Source: Boothiomyces macroporosus
Lineage: Eukaryota; Chytridiomycota; Chytridiomycetes; Rhizophydiales; Terramycetaceae
DNA length: 54,770 nucleotides
Direction of reading: 5' to 3'
Assembly: GCA_027604185.1 (NCBI GenBank)
Contig: JADGKB010000096.1
Coordinates: 1-54,770 of the forward strand
Position 1 is the first letter of the stretch; every line of letters starts with the position of its first letter. The notes beneath the pieces were generated by a model. It was not told the origin of the DNA and did not search any database. It saw nothing but the letters and a program-made list of their open reading frames with translations. Position numbers and translations under genes: made by a program. Below are positions 22,573 through 33,432 of the stretch, piece after piece.

Positions 22573-24279
22573 CTATACTTTGCTAAAGGTATTGCTAAAT
22601 TCAAAGTTTGTTTGGGAGATTTGAGAAGATGCAAACAAGGCGCCATGAGTAGCAGTATCCCTTTGAAGCGACCAGAAAGACACCCATTGAACGTAGCTAG
22701 TTTGTTGCGCGAATTGGGTGACTTGCTGGGCATGAGCGACTGTAAATGTCTCCCCTGCGCTATCATTGTTACCGATCATTGGAGTGATTCCCATCTTTAC
22801 GTTTGGGAAGCCTGCTTGTTGAGCTTGGGCATACGTTGATTTGGTTGCTTGAATTGCTGCTTGTCCCATTTCAGTTACGGAGCCACCATAGTCCATAGCC
22901 ATTACGTTCAATATATCCAGACGCACACCATTTTCTTTTAAATTTGCAAGAAAGTTTACACCATCTCCAGTCAAACCAGATTGCAAAACTGGTAGAGTAA
23001 AAGAAACAGTAATCCCAGGATTTGCCTTTTGAATTCCAGCAATGGCTTGAGCACGACGTGTGTTTGCAGCAGTATTTACTATTTGGCTTCCTTCAATGTC
23101 AAAATCAATCCAATTAATTCCATAAGTATCAACAACTGATTGGTATTGCTTTTGAATTGCAGTCACGTCAGTTAGTGCGATTGCTAGTTCTTGACCAGCT
23201 TGTCCACCAAAAGAAATTCCGAAATTGGCCCCACTTTGCTTCATTTGTTGGATTCCAGCTACACTTGGAGACAAGTCCATGATTCCACCCCAGGAGGCTG
23301 TGTTTTGGCTACCTTGTACTATGAAAGCCATCATGAACCAACTTGTACCAACTGACTGGATATCTGATGGAGATAGAGTTCTAACTGTTGCATCGACATA
23401 TGGAGCAAAGAATTTTGATGGTAAACTACCAGAATATGCAGGAAGATTACCAGTTGAAGGGGCTGCTGTAGTGGTAGCAAGTGCAGAAGATGTGATGGTA
23501 ACAACAGGGATGGCACCAGAGCCAGGTGAAGAGTTGCCAGTACCAGAGGACTGAGTGTTGGAGCTAGAGGACTGTGGAGTAGAACTGGCAGTTGATTTTT
23601 GGCAAGAGCTCCAGTTATCATTTACTTTGACACAAGAAAGGCCAGCAGCACAGCACGCAGATCCCGTAAATCCATTACCACCACATTGAGCCCATTCACT
23701 AGCACAGTTTACACTGGATGGGATATTACCTCCAGAGCTTGTACTTGAAGTAGACGAACCTTGGGTAGTTTGTACAGGTGGGCTTGCAGCAGTGGTACTT
23801 TGAGATTGATCAGATCCATTTGATTGATTTGAAGTGCCTGATGATGGCGAACTACTGACGCCTTGAATACACATTGAAAAGGTAGAGGCAAAAGTCTGGC
23901 ATATCAATCCAGATTTACAGCAGGTACTACCAGTCCAGCCAGAGCCACCACATTGGTTCCACTCTGATGCGCAATTTGCTAGTGAGCTGGAGGATGGAGC
24001 GGATCCAACAATAGTAACTGTGGATCCAGTCTGAGTTTGGGGGCTAGCAGATCCTTCGCATAAACCGTTAGAAAATTGAGGCAAACAGCCATTGGATACC
24101 TGGGCAAAATATCCATTAGGAAAATACTGTTGGCAGTAGGCCAAGTTAGAAGATTGGTATGGTTGGTTGCACACAAATTTGACCCCATATTGACTCGCAC
24201 AGGCTACATTATTCGCAGCCGGACCACAATTTTGGGAATATACTAGAGACACAAGTGTAAATATCATTATAATCCTCAT
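22573..24279 (-). CDS. Secreted GH18 chitinase with two CBM1 modules
   Basis: 568 aa, no intron, stop TAG. Signal peptide MRIIMIFTLVSLVYSQ, then a Cys-rich region (CGPAANNVACASQYG, FVCNQPYQ). Two CBM1 cellulose-binding modules follow (CASEWNQCGGSGWTGSTCC and CASEWAQCGGNGFTGSACC), set in Ser/Thr-rich linkers. The catalytic domain is of the bacterial-like type (FFAPYVDATV, MMAFIVQG, WGGIMDLS, LNVMAMDYG). The family motif DGxDxDxE reads NWIDFDIEG: catalytic Glu and the preceding Asp are kept, while the first Asp is Asn. CBM1 on a chitinase suits breakdown of mixed chitin/cellulose material outside the cell. The CBM1 modules are near-duplicates. The upstream 600 bp contains no gene. Confidence 0.92.
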   Translation of the reverse strand: MRIIMIFTLVSLVYSQNCGPAANNVACASQYGVKFVCNQPYQSSNLAYCQQYFPNGYFAQVSNGCLPQFSNGLCEGSASPQTQTGSTVTIVGSAPSSSSLANCASEWNQCGGSGWTGSTCCKSGLICQTFASTFSMCIQGVSSSPSSGTSNQSNGSDQSQSTTAASPPVQTTQGSSTSSTSSGGNIPSSVNCASEWAQCGGNGFTGSACCAAGLSCVKVNDNWSSCQKSTASSTPQSSSSNTQSSGTGNSSPGSGAIPVVTITSSALATTTAAPSTGNLPAYSGSLPSKFFAPYVDATVRTLSPSDIQSVGTSWFMMAFIVQGSQNTASWGGIMDLSPSVAGIQQMKQSGANFGISFGGQAGQELAIALTDVTAIQKQYQSVVDTYGINWIDFDIEGSQIVNTAANTRRAQAIAGIQKANPGITVSFTLPVLQSGLTGDGVNFLANLKENGVRLDILNVMAMDYGGSVTEMGQAAIQATKSTYAQAQQAGFPNVKMGITPMIGNNDSAGETFTVAHAQQVTQFAQQTSYVQWVSFWSLQRDTATHGALFASSQISQTNFEFSNTFSKV

Positions 24280-24888
24280 CTCGCGGTTCGCCTTTTAAAG
24301 GCGGAACTTTAATGTCCCTTGAAAAAAGGAATTAAGGAATTTACTGTCGCCTTTTTTTCTGCGTAAAAAACCGCCGTTTCTCTTTATGGTGTTTAAATTT
24401 GACCGCAAGGGAATAATAAGAGGTGCCGCATTTGGAAGTATGTTTAATGCGGTAGCCAAATAAGGTCAATACTCTACCATCATTAAAATGAAAAAGAAAA
24501 ATAATTGCGGACAAGGAGAGCTTTACCCTTCTTTACTGGGAACAGACTGTCGCAGACTGGAGGGACAATTGTTTGATCTGCACACTGACATTAATTCTTA
24601 AGCTTATCCGATCGTAAAGAATCAGATGATTCAAGCTTTTTGGTTTTAATTTTGATCTTTTCTGATCTTTGCGGCTCACATTATTATTATCTTTGTGCAC
24701 TATTTTTTATTTGTGGACCATCAATTACTACTCTAGTCCAGACATTTACTTTGATTTTTCAAATTACTTTTAAATCATAACCAATGCCTCGGTCAACTTG
24801 CAATGTAAACTAGTTGGGTTGCCCACTTTTAGGTTCAGTTCAGGGTTGCATATTCCAATTTGTTACGAGTCGATTGCAACACTTGGTA
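24280..24888. other. Intergenic, no gene seen
   Basis: 609 bp upstream of the chitinase start. AT-rich, no convincing frame on either strand. Probably the chitinase promoter followed by sequence with no recognisable content. Confidence 0.45.
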
Positions 24889-25344
24889 ACATGGGGTGTG
24901 AGGAGATCCGTCCTCATTGAGATATAAATTAACAGCTATCGTATTATTTTGTTCAAGTTGCATGTGATTCACCAGAATGCCGACGATCTGGGAAGAGGAA
25001 GCTCGCCGCTTTCATTGACCACCGGCAATGCTGGAGCTCGTTGGCGTGCAGAAACATTATTGAATGGCCGATGCCGAAGTGGCAGTGTACGAATTCCACC
25101 ACCAGCACCGCTATGCTACCGAAGCCGTGACTTAACTGCCTCTCCATCAAGCACTGTTCATGAATCTGCCACTGCAGCGGCGACTGAAGCTCTTTCGGTC
25201 ACTCCTAATACAGCTCAGATGCTTTACAAAGTCTCCCAACAACTTTTTTGATTGGCCCAAACCTTATCAGTAGTGCTACTTCTTTATCAGCCATTAATTC
25301 ACTATTATTATTACCCGGACTAATTATTTAGCTCTAATAAACTT
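24889..25344 (+). pseudogene. Cu/Zn superoxide dismutase relic A (C-terminal half plus tail)
   Basis: From about 24960 the + strand encodes HVIHQNADDLGRGSSPLS and TTGNAGAR, the C-terminal signature of Cu/Zn SOD with its Cu-binding His and DDLGRG. After this, one missing base shifts the frame: reading LACRNIIE needs frame +2. At 25261-25320 a hydrophobic tail ([18 protein letters not shown]) in yet another frame looks like a GPI-anchor signal, as in fungal surface SODs. The N-terminal half is absent. Instead, 24934-24962 matches (27 of 29 bases) sequence upstream of the other relic at 32094-32122. The last 84 bp (25261-25344) match 31717-31800 inverted at 81 of 84. So this is a decayed copy with an internal deletion. 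Confidence 0.75.
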
Positions 25345-25386
25345 ATCGTTTATCAAATCAACTTGTTAATCAATCTTTATAGATAT

Positions 25387-26833
25387 TTATTGTAAAAGCC
25401 CTTGCTTTTCAGCAGATTTGGCAATTACGCTCAAACGATCAACAATCTCCTTTAATCCATCAATATAGCCAGTGGTGTGGTAAGGTACGTTATGCTTCTT
25501 GCATAATTCTTGTACCATCTTGGAAGTCTTTGGTAAATTATGTCTAGGAACTGTTGGGAACATGTGGTGCTCCATTTGATAACTATGTTAGTTGAATATT
25601 ACTTTAAACCTCCAGTAAACCAATCATTAAATACACCAGGAGTTACGTTTCTTCCAGTAACAATAGCCAATTCATAGAAATTCTTGGTCGATGCCTGTTC
25701 GATACTGTAAACTGGTCTTCCGTTGTGGTTAAGTGAGAACACAGTGGACAAAAAGATACCACAGAATACTTGAACAAGGACAGCCCATACAATAGCATTA
25801 ACAGGGCTTAATAATAAAAAGGCACCTCCAAGATACCAAACATAGTGGATTCCAATCAATACTCTTTCTACCGTAGGTAAAGATGGGAATTCTAAAATTC
25901 TCTTTGAAGTAGCATTCCATAAAATTGAGTGAAGAGCCCAGGATAAACGGGCAATACTCAACAATGGGAAAATCAAAATAGGTTGGTACTTGACCATGAA
26001 CTTTGCAACATCCTTGTCGCTCAAATCTGCAAATCCTTCAATCGCATATTCAGACCAAGCCAAGAAAGGCATGGTGTTGATATCAGGATCATGGGCGTGG
26101 ACATTTGGGGCTGCATGGTGGGTACAGTGCTTTTGTTTCCACCTATATCAGCTTTTTCTTACCATCCGACAGAAAAACCTTGTAAAATATTTCCAGTAAA
26201 GTACCCGGCCATATTTCCGAGGTCTCTGTTTTTGAATACTTGGTGGTGACAGCAGTCATGAGCTAGCCATCCAGATTGTTGGAAAGCCAATCCCAGTAAA
26301 GCAGAGGATACAACAATCGCCAAAATGTTGTTTGGCAATAAATACAAGATACCATAAGACTAGGAATTAATAATGGGTACAGTGCCAATGAGAGCAAAAA
26401 TAATGGACAAGATCCTGAGATAGTACAGCTTATCAGAGTCGTATAGTTTCATTTTCAAGATATTCTGTCTGATTTGCTGAACATCGTTTTCGAACTCTGT
26501 TGGCGGATGAATTTGATCAGGAGCCAAATCACCAACGTAATACTTTTTAAGGGTCAAAAAGGTCTTTGGATCGTGGAAGCCTTCAAATGGCCCTGCGGGT
26601 TAAATAAAGCTACCTGTTGCGTCCATTCCTATCTATATATTAGCACCAATTACCTGAGTAAGAGCGACTGAACCACCTGGATGCCAAGAGGAAAAATCCC
26701 CAGAGAGATCGTAGACTTTGTTCCTAATAACGATTAATGCTCCTTTGCTGCTCCTAACTTCCTCAGAAGTGTATTTTTTCGGAACGCTTGCCTTGATTTC
26801 TTCCCATGTATATTGTCTAGTTTCGACAGTCAT
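25387..26833 (-). CDS. Front-end fatty acid desaturase with N-terminal cytochrome b5 (delta-5/delta-6 type)
   Basis: 447 aa in six exons; introns 26633-26653, 26593-26613 and 26361-26381 (21 nt each), 26143-26162 and 25583-25602 (20 nt each). Exon 2 is a 19-nt microexon (26614-26632). Cytochrome b5 domain with heme motif HPGG and second His in GPFEGFHDP; then three desaturase His boxes: HDCCHH, WKQKHCTHH and QMEHHMFP. The Gln in the third box is diagnostic of front-end desaturases, and is only restored by splicing (GGLNYQMEHH across GTAATATTCAACTAACATAG). It inserts double bonds near the carboxyl end in polyunsaturated fatty acid synthesis, in the ER membrane. Regiospecificity cannot be told from sequence. 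The SOD relic A ends 42 bp from its stop. Confidence 0.95.
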
Positions 26834-27215
26834 TGAGAATTAAAAAAATTTCTTGAAAGCATACGCCAAGACATACCGCCCGCGAATTGTTTCCCCGGAA
26901 ATTCAATTTTCCACTGTAAAGTAGGATTAAAGAGAGATTTAGAGTAAAGGATCATTGGGGCTAGAGTCCGTACTTGCGCTGCTCGCCTAGATCCAGAGTT
27001 AATTTATCTGATTTTCACATGGTGGGTACTGGTCACTATTATTCAAAGCATTCTGGAAATTATTCATCCTACATGGTTGCTAAAGCCTTATTGGTTTACA
27101 GTTGATTTAATTAATCAACACTAGGATTTTAGCCTAAATCCATAGCTTATTTGTGCCACAGAATTTTACCCACGAAACCGGTTTGAAGAGAATTGAAATT
27201 AACCAATCATTTATT
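26834..27215. other. Intergenic, no gene seen
   Basis: 382 bp between the desaturase start and the thaumatin-like stop, which are on the same strand. Presumably the desaturase promoter. Nothing else seen. Confidence 0.5.
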
Positions 27216-28411
27216 TTATTGAACAATCTGGGTGCTTCCTGGGCAAAAGGTAATCTGGTACCTGGCAGTGTTGGTATTGTCGTTTGGATGGTATGGGTCA
27301 ATGCCTTGGTGGTAATAAGCTCCGCAAACAAATGTGCTAGACATGTCATCATATGGATATACATAGGCAGTTGGGCATGTTTGCTTTATCCATTTTAAAT
27401 ATGGGAGTACACTGCTGGTCCAGTTAGGGTTGGAATTTGCACAGGTCGTCGTTGTATTTGGTACTTTGATTCCAATATCATTCCAGTTGGCACACCCGCA
27501 GCAATTTGGGCCAACGTTCTGTTGGTAGCATGATGGAATACCATTGGTACATCCAAAGAGTTGGTTTAGAGGAGTTCCACCAACTATTGCATTACATTGG
27601 TTGTTCCCACAAGCTTTTTCTGGTGACCAGTAGCCAAGGATCTTTCCACAGTGCAAATCATTTGAAGGATCAAACCCAGGTGTTTGAGATGGTATACCGC
27701 AGACAAGTCCGTTTTGGCAGTCGGAATCTACTGAACAAGTTGGAGAATTTCTATCACCAGAGACCCAAACTTGATATGGAGTTGGTGGTTTTACATTCCA
27801 TTTACATGCTCCTAACTGAGAATTTTTAGGCCATGGACTTCCTGGGTTGCCACAAAAGTATGGATCTTTAGTATACACAGTCTTGTCTACAAGTGGCAGG
27901 ATTTCCATTGGAATAGAAAAGCCTACGTAAATGAAAAGTTACCATCAATCAACGTCAAGTCATAAAAGTCTACATTGTTTCTGATTAACGCGAATTCAGC
28001 TTTTGCAGTTTGTGGCCCCAAACTTGATCCATTCTGGTCGCAAGTACGGTTGGAGCAAGCCGCAATATTGCCTGTCCAGACTGGGCCATCATTGTTATTG
28101 AAAGGAAAAGTTAGTGTACTCCTGTTTCCTGGTTTGAGCCAATTACCAGTAGTCATCAACGGTGGTTTGTAAAAGCAAATATGGTTCTGCAAGTTACAAC
28201 TTCCTCCATCTTGACAGTCTCCATCGCTATTGCATTGGCCTAAGCCTGGTCTGTACCCACTGGCTCCACTGATAAAATTCAAGGAGATTGGTTCTTTGCA
28301 GTTATTGTGCACAAATATTACACGACCTGGAACAGTAGATGCTTGAGAAGCTGCAGCCAAAGTAGATGAAACAAGTAATGAAAGCATAACAAAAAAATAT
28401 CCCTTGCTCAT
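27216..28411 (-). CDS. Secreted thaumatin-like protein
   Basis: 391 aa in two exons; intron 27923-27942 (GTAACTTTTCATTTACGTAG). Signal peptide MSKGYFFVMLSLLVSSTLAA. Thaumatin-family features: VIFVHNNCKEPI near the N-terminus, AEFALIRNNVDFYDLTLIDG/FSIPMEI across the intron (family form EF...YDLSLVDGFNLP), many paired cysteines, and a C-terminal segment with YPYDDMSSTFVC (family YPYDD..STF.C). Thaumatin-like proteins are extracellular and often bind or cleave beta-1,3-glucan. Longer than plant PR-5 proteins (about 230 aa) because of Cys-rich insertions. One sits at residues 50-85 (CNSDGDCQDGGSCNLQNHIC). Enzymatic activity is not established. Confidence 0.9.
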
Positions 28412-28730
28412 TTATATTACTGTGTTGTCCTTGTGATCATGTGAATTAGCCTGAAATTAGATTCCACAAACGGAACCGAATGATAACGTGACAGGGGAAG
28501 CTTGGAAAAAAATAGGCTATTTGTGCAGCGCTGCTAGCATTTGGATCTGGTGACTCAAAGGTAACCGGCAGTCATTGTTCAAGTTCCATGAAACAGGAAC
28601 ATCTATGATTCCTTTTCGCTCACATGGCTATCAACGGCTCAGTCCTTGGAAATGAATTGACCAGAGCACAGCTGTCGCGGGCGAAAACTAGTAATTATCC
28701 GCCATCAGTATTGTAAGGTTAATTCACAAA
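28412..28730. other. Intergenic, no gene seen
   Basis: 319 bp between the thaumatin-like start and the PreP stop on the same strand. No frame or repeat noticed. Confidence 0.5.
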
Positions 28731-31682
28731 CTAATTTATTGATTCTCCAATAACACAAGCGCTAGCTTCCAGATTCAAATACTTTTGAACACGCACCAAA
28801 TCATCAATAGTGCAATCAAACAATCCAGCCCTATACTTTTTCATCTGTTCATGAAATACTTTACTAGTAAAGTAACTGTATCCTTCAAGCCCAGTATCAA
28901 TTGGAACATCCATGGTTTTCAGAATATCTAGTTTTGCATTTGTCAAATCTGTTTTCGACACTTTGGAGAAATCAAAAGTTGTAGATTCTTTGAATGTATC
29001 AAGGGTGCGGGTGTATCCGATTGGATCACGATAAGTCATGTAGTTCAAGATACCATCAATTGAGTTGTATCTGCAGCCTCCGCCATAAGCTCCGCCCTTC
29101 TCTCGTAGTTCTTTATGCAAAAAGTGATTGGTTAGGATGGAAGAAAGAACTTTAAGTGCTGGAGAGTCTGGATGTGTGTAAGGAACAGTTTTAATACTCT
29201 TTGCTACAAAGTTGATTCCTAAATCCATTGGATGATTATTCATCTTGAACGATGGCTGGAAATCTGATTTGTATGTGTGTTTAAGGGGTGAGAGGTTCTC
29301 CACTATCCTTGCTATGCCAACTTGGTGCTCTGTAATTGCCTGGTCTGTTACAATAAGAATTTCTGGTTGATTGAATATTTTTTTGGCGATCTCCTGTAAT
29401 CTGGTAGAAAGATGAGTGATATCAGGATCTTGAGTCAATGTATTCAAGTAATTCACTTGAGTCATTCCATGCAAGAGTTCTGACACATGTCCACTTGGTG
29501 TCAAACTAGCACTGGCAGATCTCATTGCATAGATATGTCCATTGCCCGTGATTGAATTCACCAATGAACTGGCTTCAATTGTCAAACACGTATACAATTC
29601 ATCCTTTTTAGTCCAATCAGTTTCAAACATGCACTGGTGCAATAATTTGTACATTTCAGAGATATTGGAAGGCATGCAGCTGCTGCTAACTGTCAAGTAA
29701 GTTGAATGCTTATTGTTATCCTTTGCATCAGTAGAGTGAGAGGCAGAAGCATTGATCCCGCCAGTAAACGTGCGAATATCTTCATCCAGCTTTGCGAGCG
29801 GAACACTGGCAGTTCCCAAGCTATTCAAGGCCTACATTAAATCCAAGTACCTTGCAGAATAGAGGAACCAACATTAGTTCGTTATCATTCAAATGTGAGA
29901 TGTCAAATTTAAAGTATACATATGAAAGAGTATTTGTATCAGTTGGTCGAATCAATACCGGTACATTACTAATGGTTGATTCAATCAATGGATAGTTGGT
30001 AGGCTCTCTGCTTACGCTTTGCAAATCGATACACGGGAGACAACTTAAATCTACATTAAAATGGAATACCTTCTTTCGATTCCTGTAATTTCAACAGTTT
30101 TTGTCCTTCTTTATAGATTCTTGTCTTATCATTTTCAGATAGTTTCAACACTTTATGATTTAGCCTTTCTTGCTCTTGTTTTACCAATAAATCAGCGTAT
30201 CCATGGTCAGGTAACATGGCAAATGTTAAACGATGAGGATTATTGATAAAATATTCATTCACTTTGGACCTGATGAAGCTATTGTCGTTCAAGTGTTTTT
30301 TCAATTTAGTAAGATTCTAAGGTTATCCAGCAATTACTTTTTCATAATCCAAAGCATCTAATGGGTCTCCTTGATGAAACATGTTTCTGGTCAAGTTCCA
30401 TCCCAAGTTCATTCCAAACTGTGTTGTTTTATGCTTTAGTCCAATTTCAATTTGGTGAAAGACTGAACTGATTCTTTCTTTTGGTGGTCCTTGCTTGGAA
30501 AAATCATCCAAACACTCAAGAATCTTTTCTGATACAACATCAATTTTGTCATTTTCAACACCTTGTAGACCAAAAGACATGCTCGTAACAGTTGGACAGG
30601 AGTTGTATCCAGTAGTAGGAGCAAATTCTATTCCTAACTTTGTTTCGATTAATCGCTTGTACATTGGAGATGCCGCGCCGTCCAGTAATAAATCTGAAAT
30701 GGCCCTAAGAGTGAAAGACTCGAATGTATCGCTTTCAGGGTTAGTCAGGTAACTAACGGCAACCCTTGCCTGTCTATTTTGGTCACCCAAGGAGTCAAAT
30801 GGACCTTTCACAACAACATTTTTTGGCTTTGTCCATCTTTGAATTGGTTCCACCAAGGTATGATTTAGACGTCCAAATCCAGCAATCTTTTCCTGTACTT
30901 TTTCCATTTGTTCTTGTAAATCAAAGTTGCCTGTATTAGATTGAAATACCATAAGTATAAATAATTGAATTGCTTGGGTGGTAGTTTTTCTTGTGGAAAG
31001 CGACTAATTCCTGATGAGTCAAATTTGTAATGTTTTGCGGGTCTCCACCACTGACATGAGAATAAGTGGTTCCGGGATACAATTGTTGTTGATGTCTGGT
31101 ATAGAACAAAGAGCTGGTGTCTGCCAACGCTCCTTTCATCTCATTGTACACAACCCCTTTAAAGATAATTGGCGAGGTGTTGTCATGTACATTTTCGTAT
31201 TCCAATCTCCATCCTTCTTGTTTGAAATCATATTCATTCAACTTTGGAAAAAACACTGCATCCAAATAAACGTCCATTAAATTGTAATAGTCCTGTTTGT
31301 TTTGGGTCGAAAAAGGATAGGCAGTCCTAATATTAAAGAACGGTACATGTCGTCGCCAGTCATTGCATTCATGAATGTTGCCATTGATCTGTTCAACATC
31401 TTGAAAAACGGATCCCTGAATTAAATCTGTCTACCTCACAGGGTATTTTTGAGACCCACACAGAGCTGTATGCTCTAGAATATGTGGGATTCCTGTTGAA
31501 TCAGATGGCTCTGTCTTGAATCCAATCGAGAATACATTATTACTGGTTGCCGCATCCAAATGAACCCATTGCAATCCAGTAGTGTGTCTGTACAACTCTA
31601 CATTGCAGTTGAATGTTGGTAAATGCTTTCTGCTTTGCAGAGTAAATGTTGAAGAATTTCTCTTTAGGATTCTAGACAACAT
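28731..31682 (-). CDS. CYM1: Mitochondrial presequence protease (PreP/Cym1, M16C metallopeptidase)
   Basis: 944 aa in seven exons. Introns: 31416-31434 (19), 31327-31346 (20), 30931-30949 (19), 30317-30337 (21), 30051-30069 (19) and 29832-29850 (19). A basic, Ser-rich N-terminus fits a mitochondrial targeting signal. The inverted zinc motif HILEH (H67, E70, H71) lies in [20 protein letters not shown]. Later family segments: [20 protein letters not shown] (joined over the 20-nt intron), [20 protein letters not shown], and in the C-terminal half [13 protein letters not shown]. PreP degrades cleaved presequences and short peptides in the matrix. Length matches yeast Cym1 (989 aa). All six introns end in TAG or CAG and each restores a family-conserved join, such as [14 protein letters not shown]. 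Confidence 0.95.
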
Positions 31683-31716
31683 TAAATTGGAAAACTTTTT
31701 TTTAAACAGGAAATTA

Positions 31717-32122
31717 AAGTTTATTAGAGTTAAATAATTAGTCCAAGTAATAATAATAGTGAATTAATGGCTGATAAAGAAGTAGCACTACTGATAAGGT
31801 TGGGACGTGCCATCCGTGTTGCGTGTTTGGGGCTAGGCCAGAAACATCGAGAGTGATCTTGATGTGGTCGTCCTTGCCGTGCTGCACCATCTTGACTGTG
31901 CCAGCGATGCCAAGTCCAGTTGGGAGGTGGAGTCTGGCTTGAGGTGGACGGTGGCAGTCTTTGAATAGACGAGCGCAGTAAAGAGAAGAGTAGCGAGCAT
32001 GAGTGATATGCAATGCTCTCGCGCCCTCTGTATTTATACCACTTCCAGAACTGGCTGGAGTATCTGCCACCGTTTTGCATCCCAACCACTTTTTGCAAGT
32101 TGAACAAAATAATATGATAGCT
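31717..32122 (-). pseudogene. Cu/Zn superoxide dismutase relic B (promoter plus N-terminal half joined to tail)
   Basis: Read on the minus strand: a 29-bp block shared with relic A (32094-32122), a TATA box (GGTATAAATA, 32031-32040), a signal peptide (MLATLLFTALVYSKTATVHL, starting near 32001), then after a one-base frame change TGLGIAGTVKMVQHGK and DVSGLAPNTQHGWHV, the N-terminal half of Cu/Zn SOD up to its first Cu-binding His motif. At that point the sequence jumps directly to the hydrophobic C-terminal tail ([18 protein letters not shown]), in the 84-bp block shared with relic A. The C-terminal half is missing. So the two relics lost opposite halves of what looks like a GPI-anchored SOD. 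Relic B begins 34 bp upstream of the PreP start. Confidence 0.75.
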
Positions 32123-32364
32123 AGTGATGCTTTTGAATCAACCATTAGTCGCTCCTTGGGTTTGGAAGGTTTCCAATTTAATATTCTCGGAAAAAATAAC
32201 CAAAATATTTTCCAAAAACTGGAATTGTTGTCACAATGATATCAGCATCTTATGGGAAGCACCACCAGAAAAGAAAGCACTCCAAATTTCCCTTAGATCC
32301 TTTACACTTGTGATTCAAACTAAACTGGCCCTTGAATAAACTTTTCAACTTTTATTCATATATT

Positions 32365-33258
32365 TTAATCAGATGGATAATCAATATGAACCATTAAAGA
32401 ATTAAATTCTTTCAACACTTTGTAATCACCATTCCCACCTCTCATACAAACCAAGTTTCTCTTCATCAACCCAAATTCCGAATTGACACCTTCAACAATT
32501 CCACCACTTTCCCTAACTAGTACCACTCCAGCACAAATATCCCAACAGTGAGTTCCATATTCATAGTATAAATCTGCAACTCCTTGTGCAATTAGTGCCA
32601 TACTCATAGCTGCTGACCCAACTGATCGAATACCTCTAGCAGTATCAATAACTCGCTTAATGTTATCCAACTTCAACTGCAAGATATCTTGCTGTTTAGA
32701 AGCACCATACTCTGTCAATACCAAAGTATGAGAGAGACTAGTAGGCAAATCACCAGTACTAAACAACTTTTTCCCATCACCAATATCCTTGAATTGATCG
32801 TTTGATAAGTAACAGCCAAGGTTCTTTCCAGCATAAAACAATTGGTTTTGCAATGGATTAAAAACAACACCGACAATGGGTTCTTTGTTTATGCAAAGAC
32901 CAATAGAAACGCAAAAGTATGGAAATGAATGCACAAAGTTAGTAGTTCCATCTAATTAATTACAAGTACCGATAGGATCGATAATCCAAGTTGGCTGATC
33001 AGTAAACTCTTGTCGAAGTGATTCCTCACCAATAAACAAATGATGCGGATATTTCTTTTTTATCTCTGTAATAATATAATCCTCAACTGCCTTGTCGGTA
33101 AGTGTGACTAAATCGGTAACGTTTTCTTTTGTTTCTATCTGCTTGTTGTTTTTGGAAATTATTTCTTTGGATTTTAAACATAGTTGAATTGCAAATAACA
33201 GAAGCGTTTGAATTTCAGATTGCATTTTGAAAAGTTTCTTTTTTGGTTTAGAAAACAA
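32365..33258 (-). CDS. IMPA: Inositol monophosphatase
   Basis: 291 aa from the first ATG, or 280 aa from ATG 33225 (MQSEIQTLLL), which matches the family start and length (about 277 aa). One intron, 32952-32969, is only 18 nt (GTACTTGTAATTAATTAG) and splits the metal-binding motif: WIIDPI/DGTTNFVHSFPY. Without splicing the motif and frame are destroyed. Other motifs: GEES (Mg-binding Glu), and WDICAGVVLVRESGG near the C-terminus with the third metal Asp. It hydrolyses inositol phosphates to free inositol for phosphatidylinositol synthesis, in the cytosol. A set of 20-bp tandem repeats lies just upstream of the start. Confidence 0.95.
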
Positions 33259-33270
33259 TTGTTTAGCCGA

Positions 33271-33370
33271 ACTCTATCAAAGTTCAATTAACTCTATTAA
33301 AGTTCAATTAGCTCTATTAAAGTTCAATTAACTATATTTAGCTATAACTTTAACTCTATTAAAGTTTAAC
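33271..33370. repeat. Short tandem repeat, 20-bp unit, upstream of the inositol monophosphatase gene
   Basis: Three consecutive 20-bp units, 33271-33290, 33291-33310 and 33311-33330, of form actctattaaagttcaatta, differing at one base each. A degenerate further copy is at about 33352-33370. It lies between the start of the inositol monophosphatase gene and the stop of the perilipin-like gene, so in the likely promoter. Confidence 0.85.
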
Positions 33371-33432
33371 AACAGCAAGTAAATTGAGGCTAAAAGTACC
33401 ACCTACAAGGTAAAAAGTAAAAAATAATTTCT

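Noticed and set aside
31327..31341. A 15-nt intron (GTTCTTTAATATTAG) in PreP.
   Set aside because: It puts the next exon out of frame; the 20-nt intron starting at the upstream GTACCG restores MTGDDMTAYPF.
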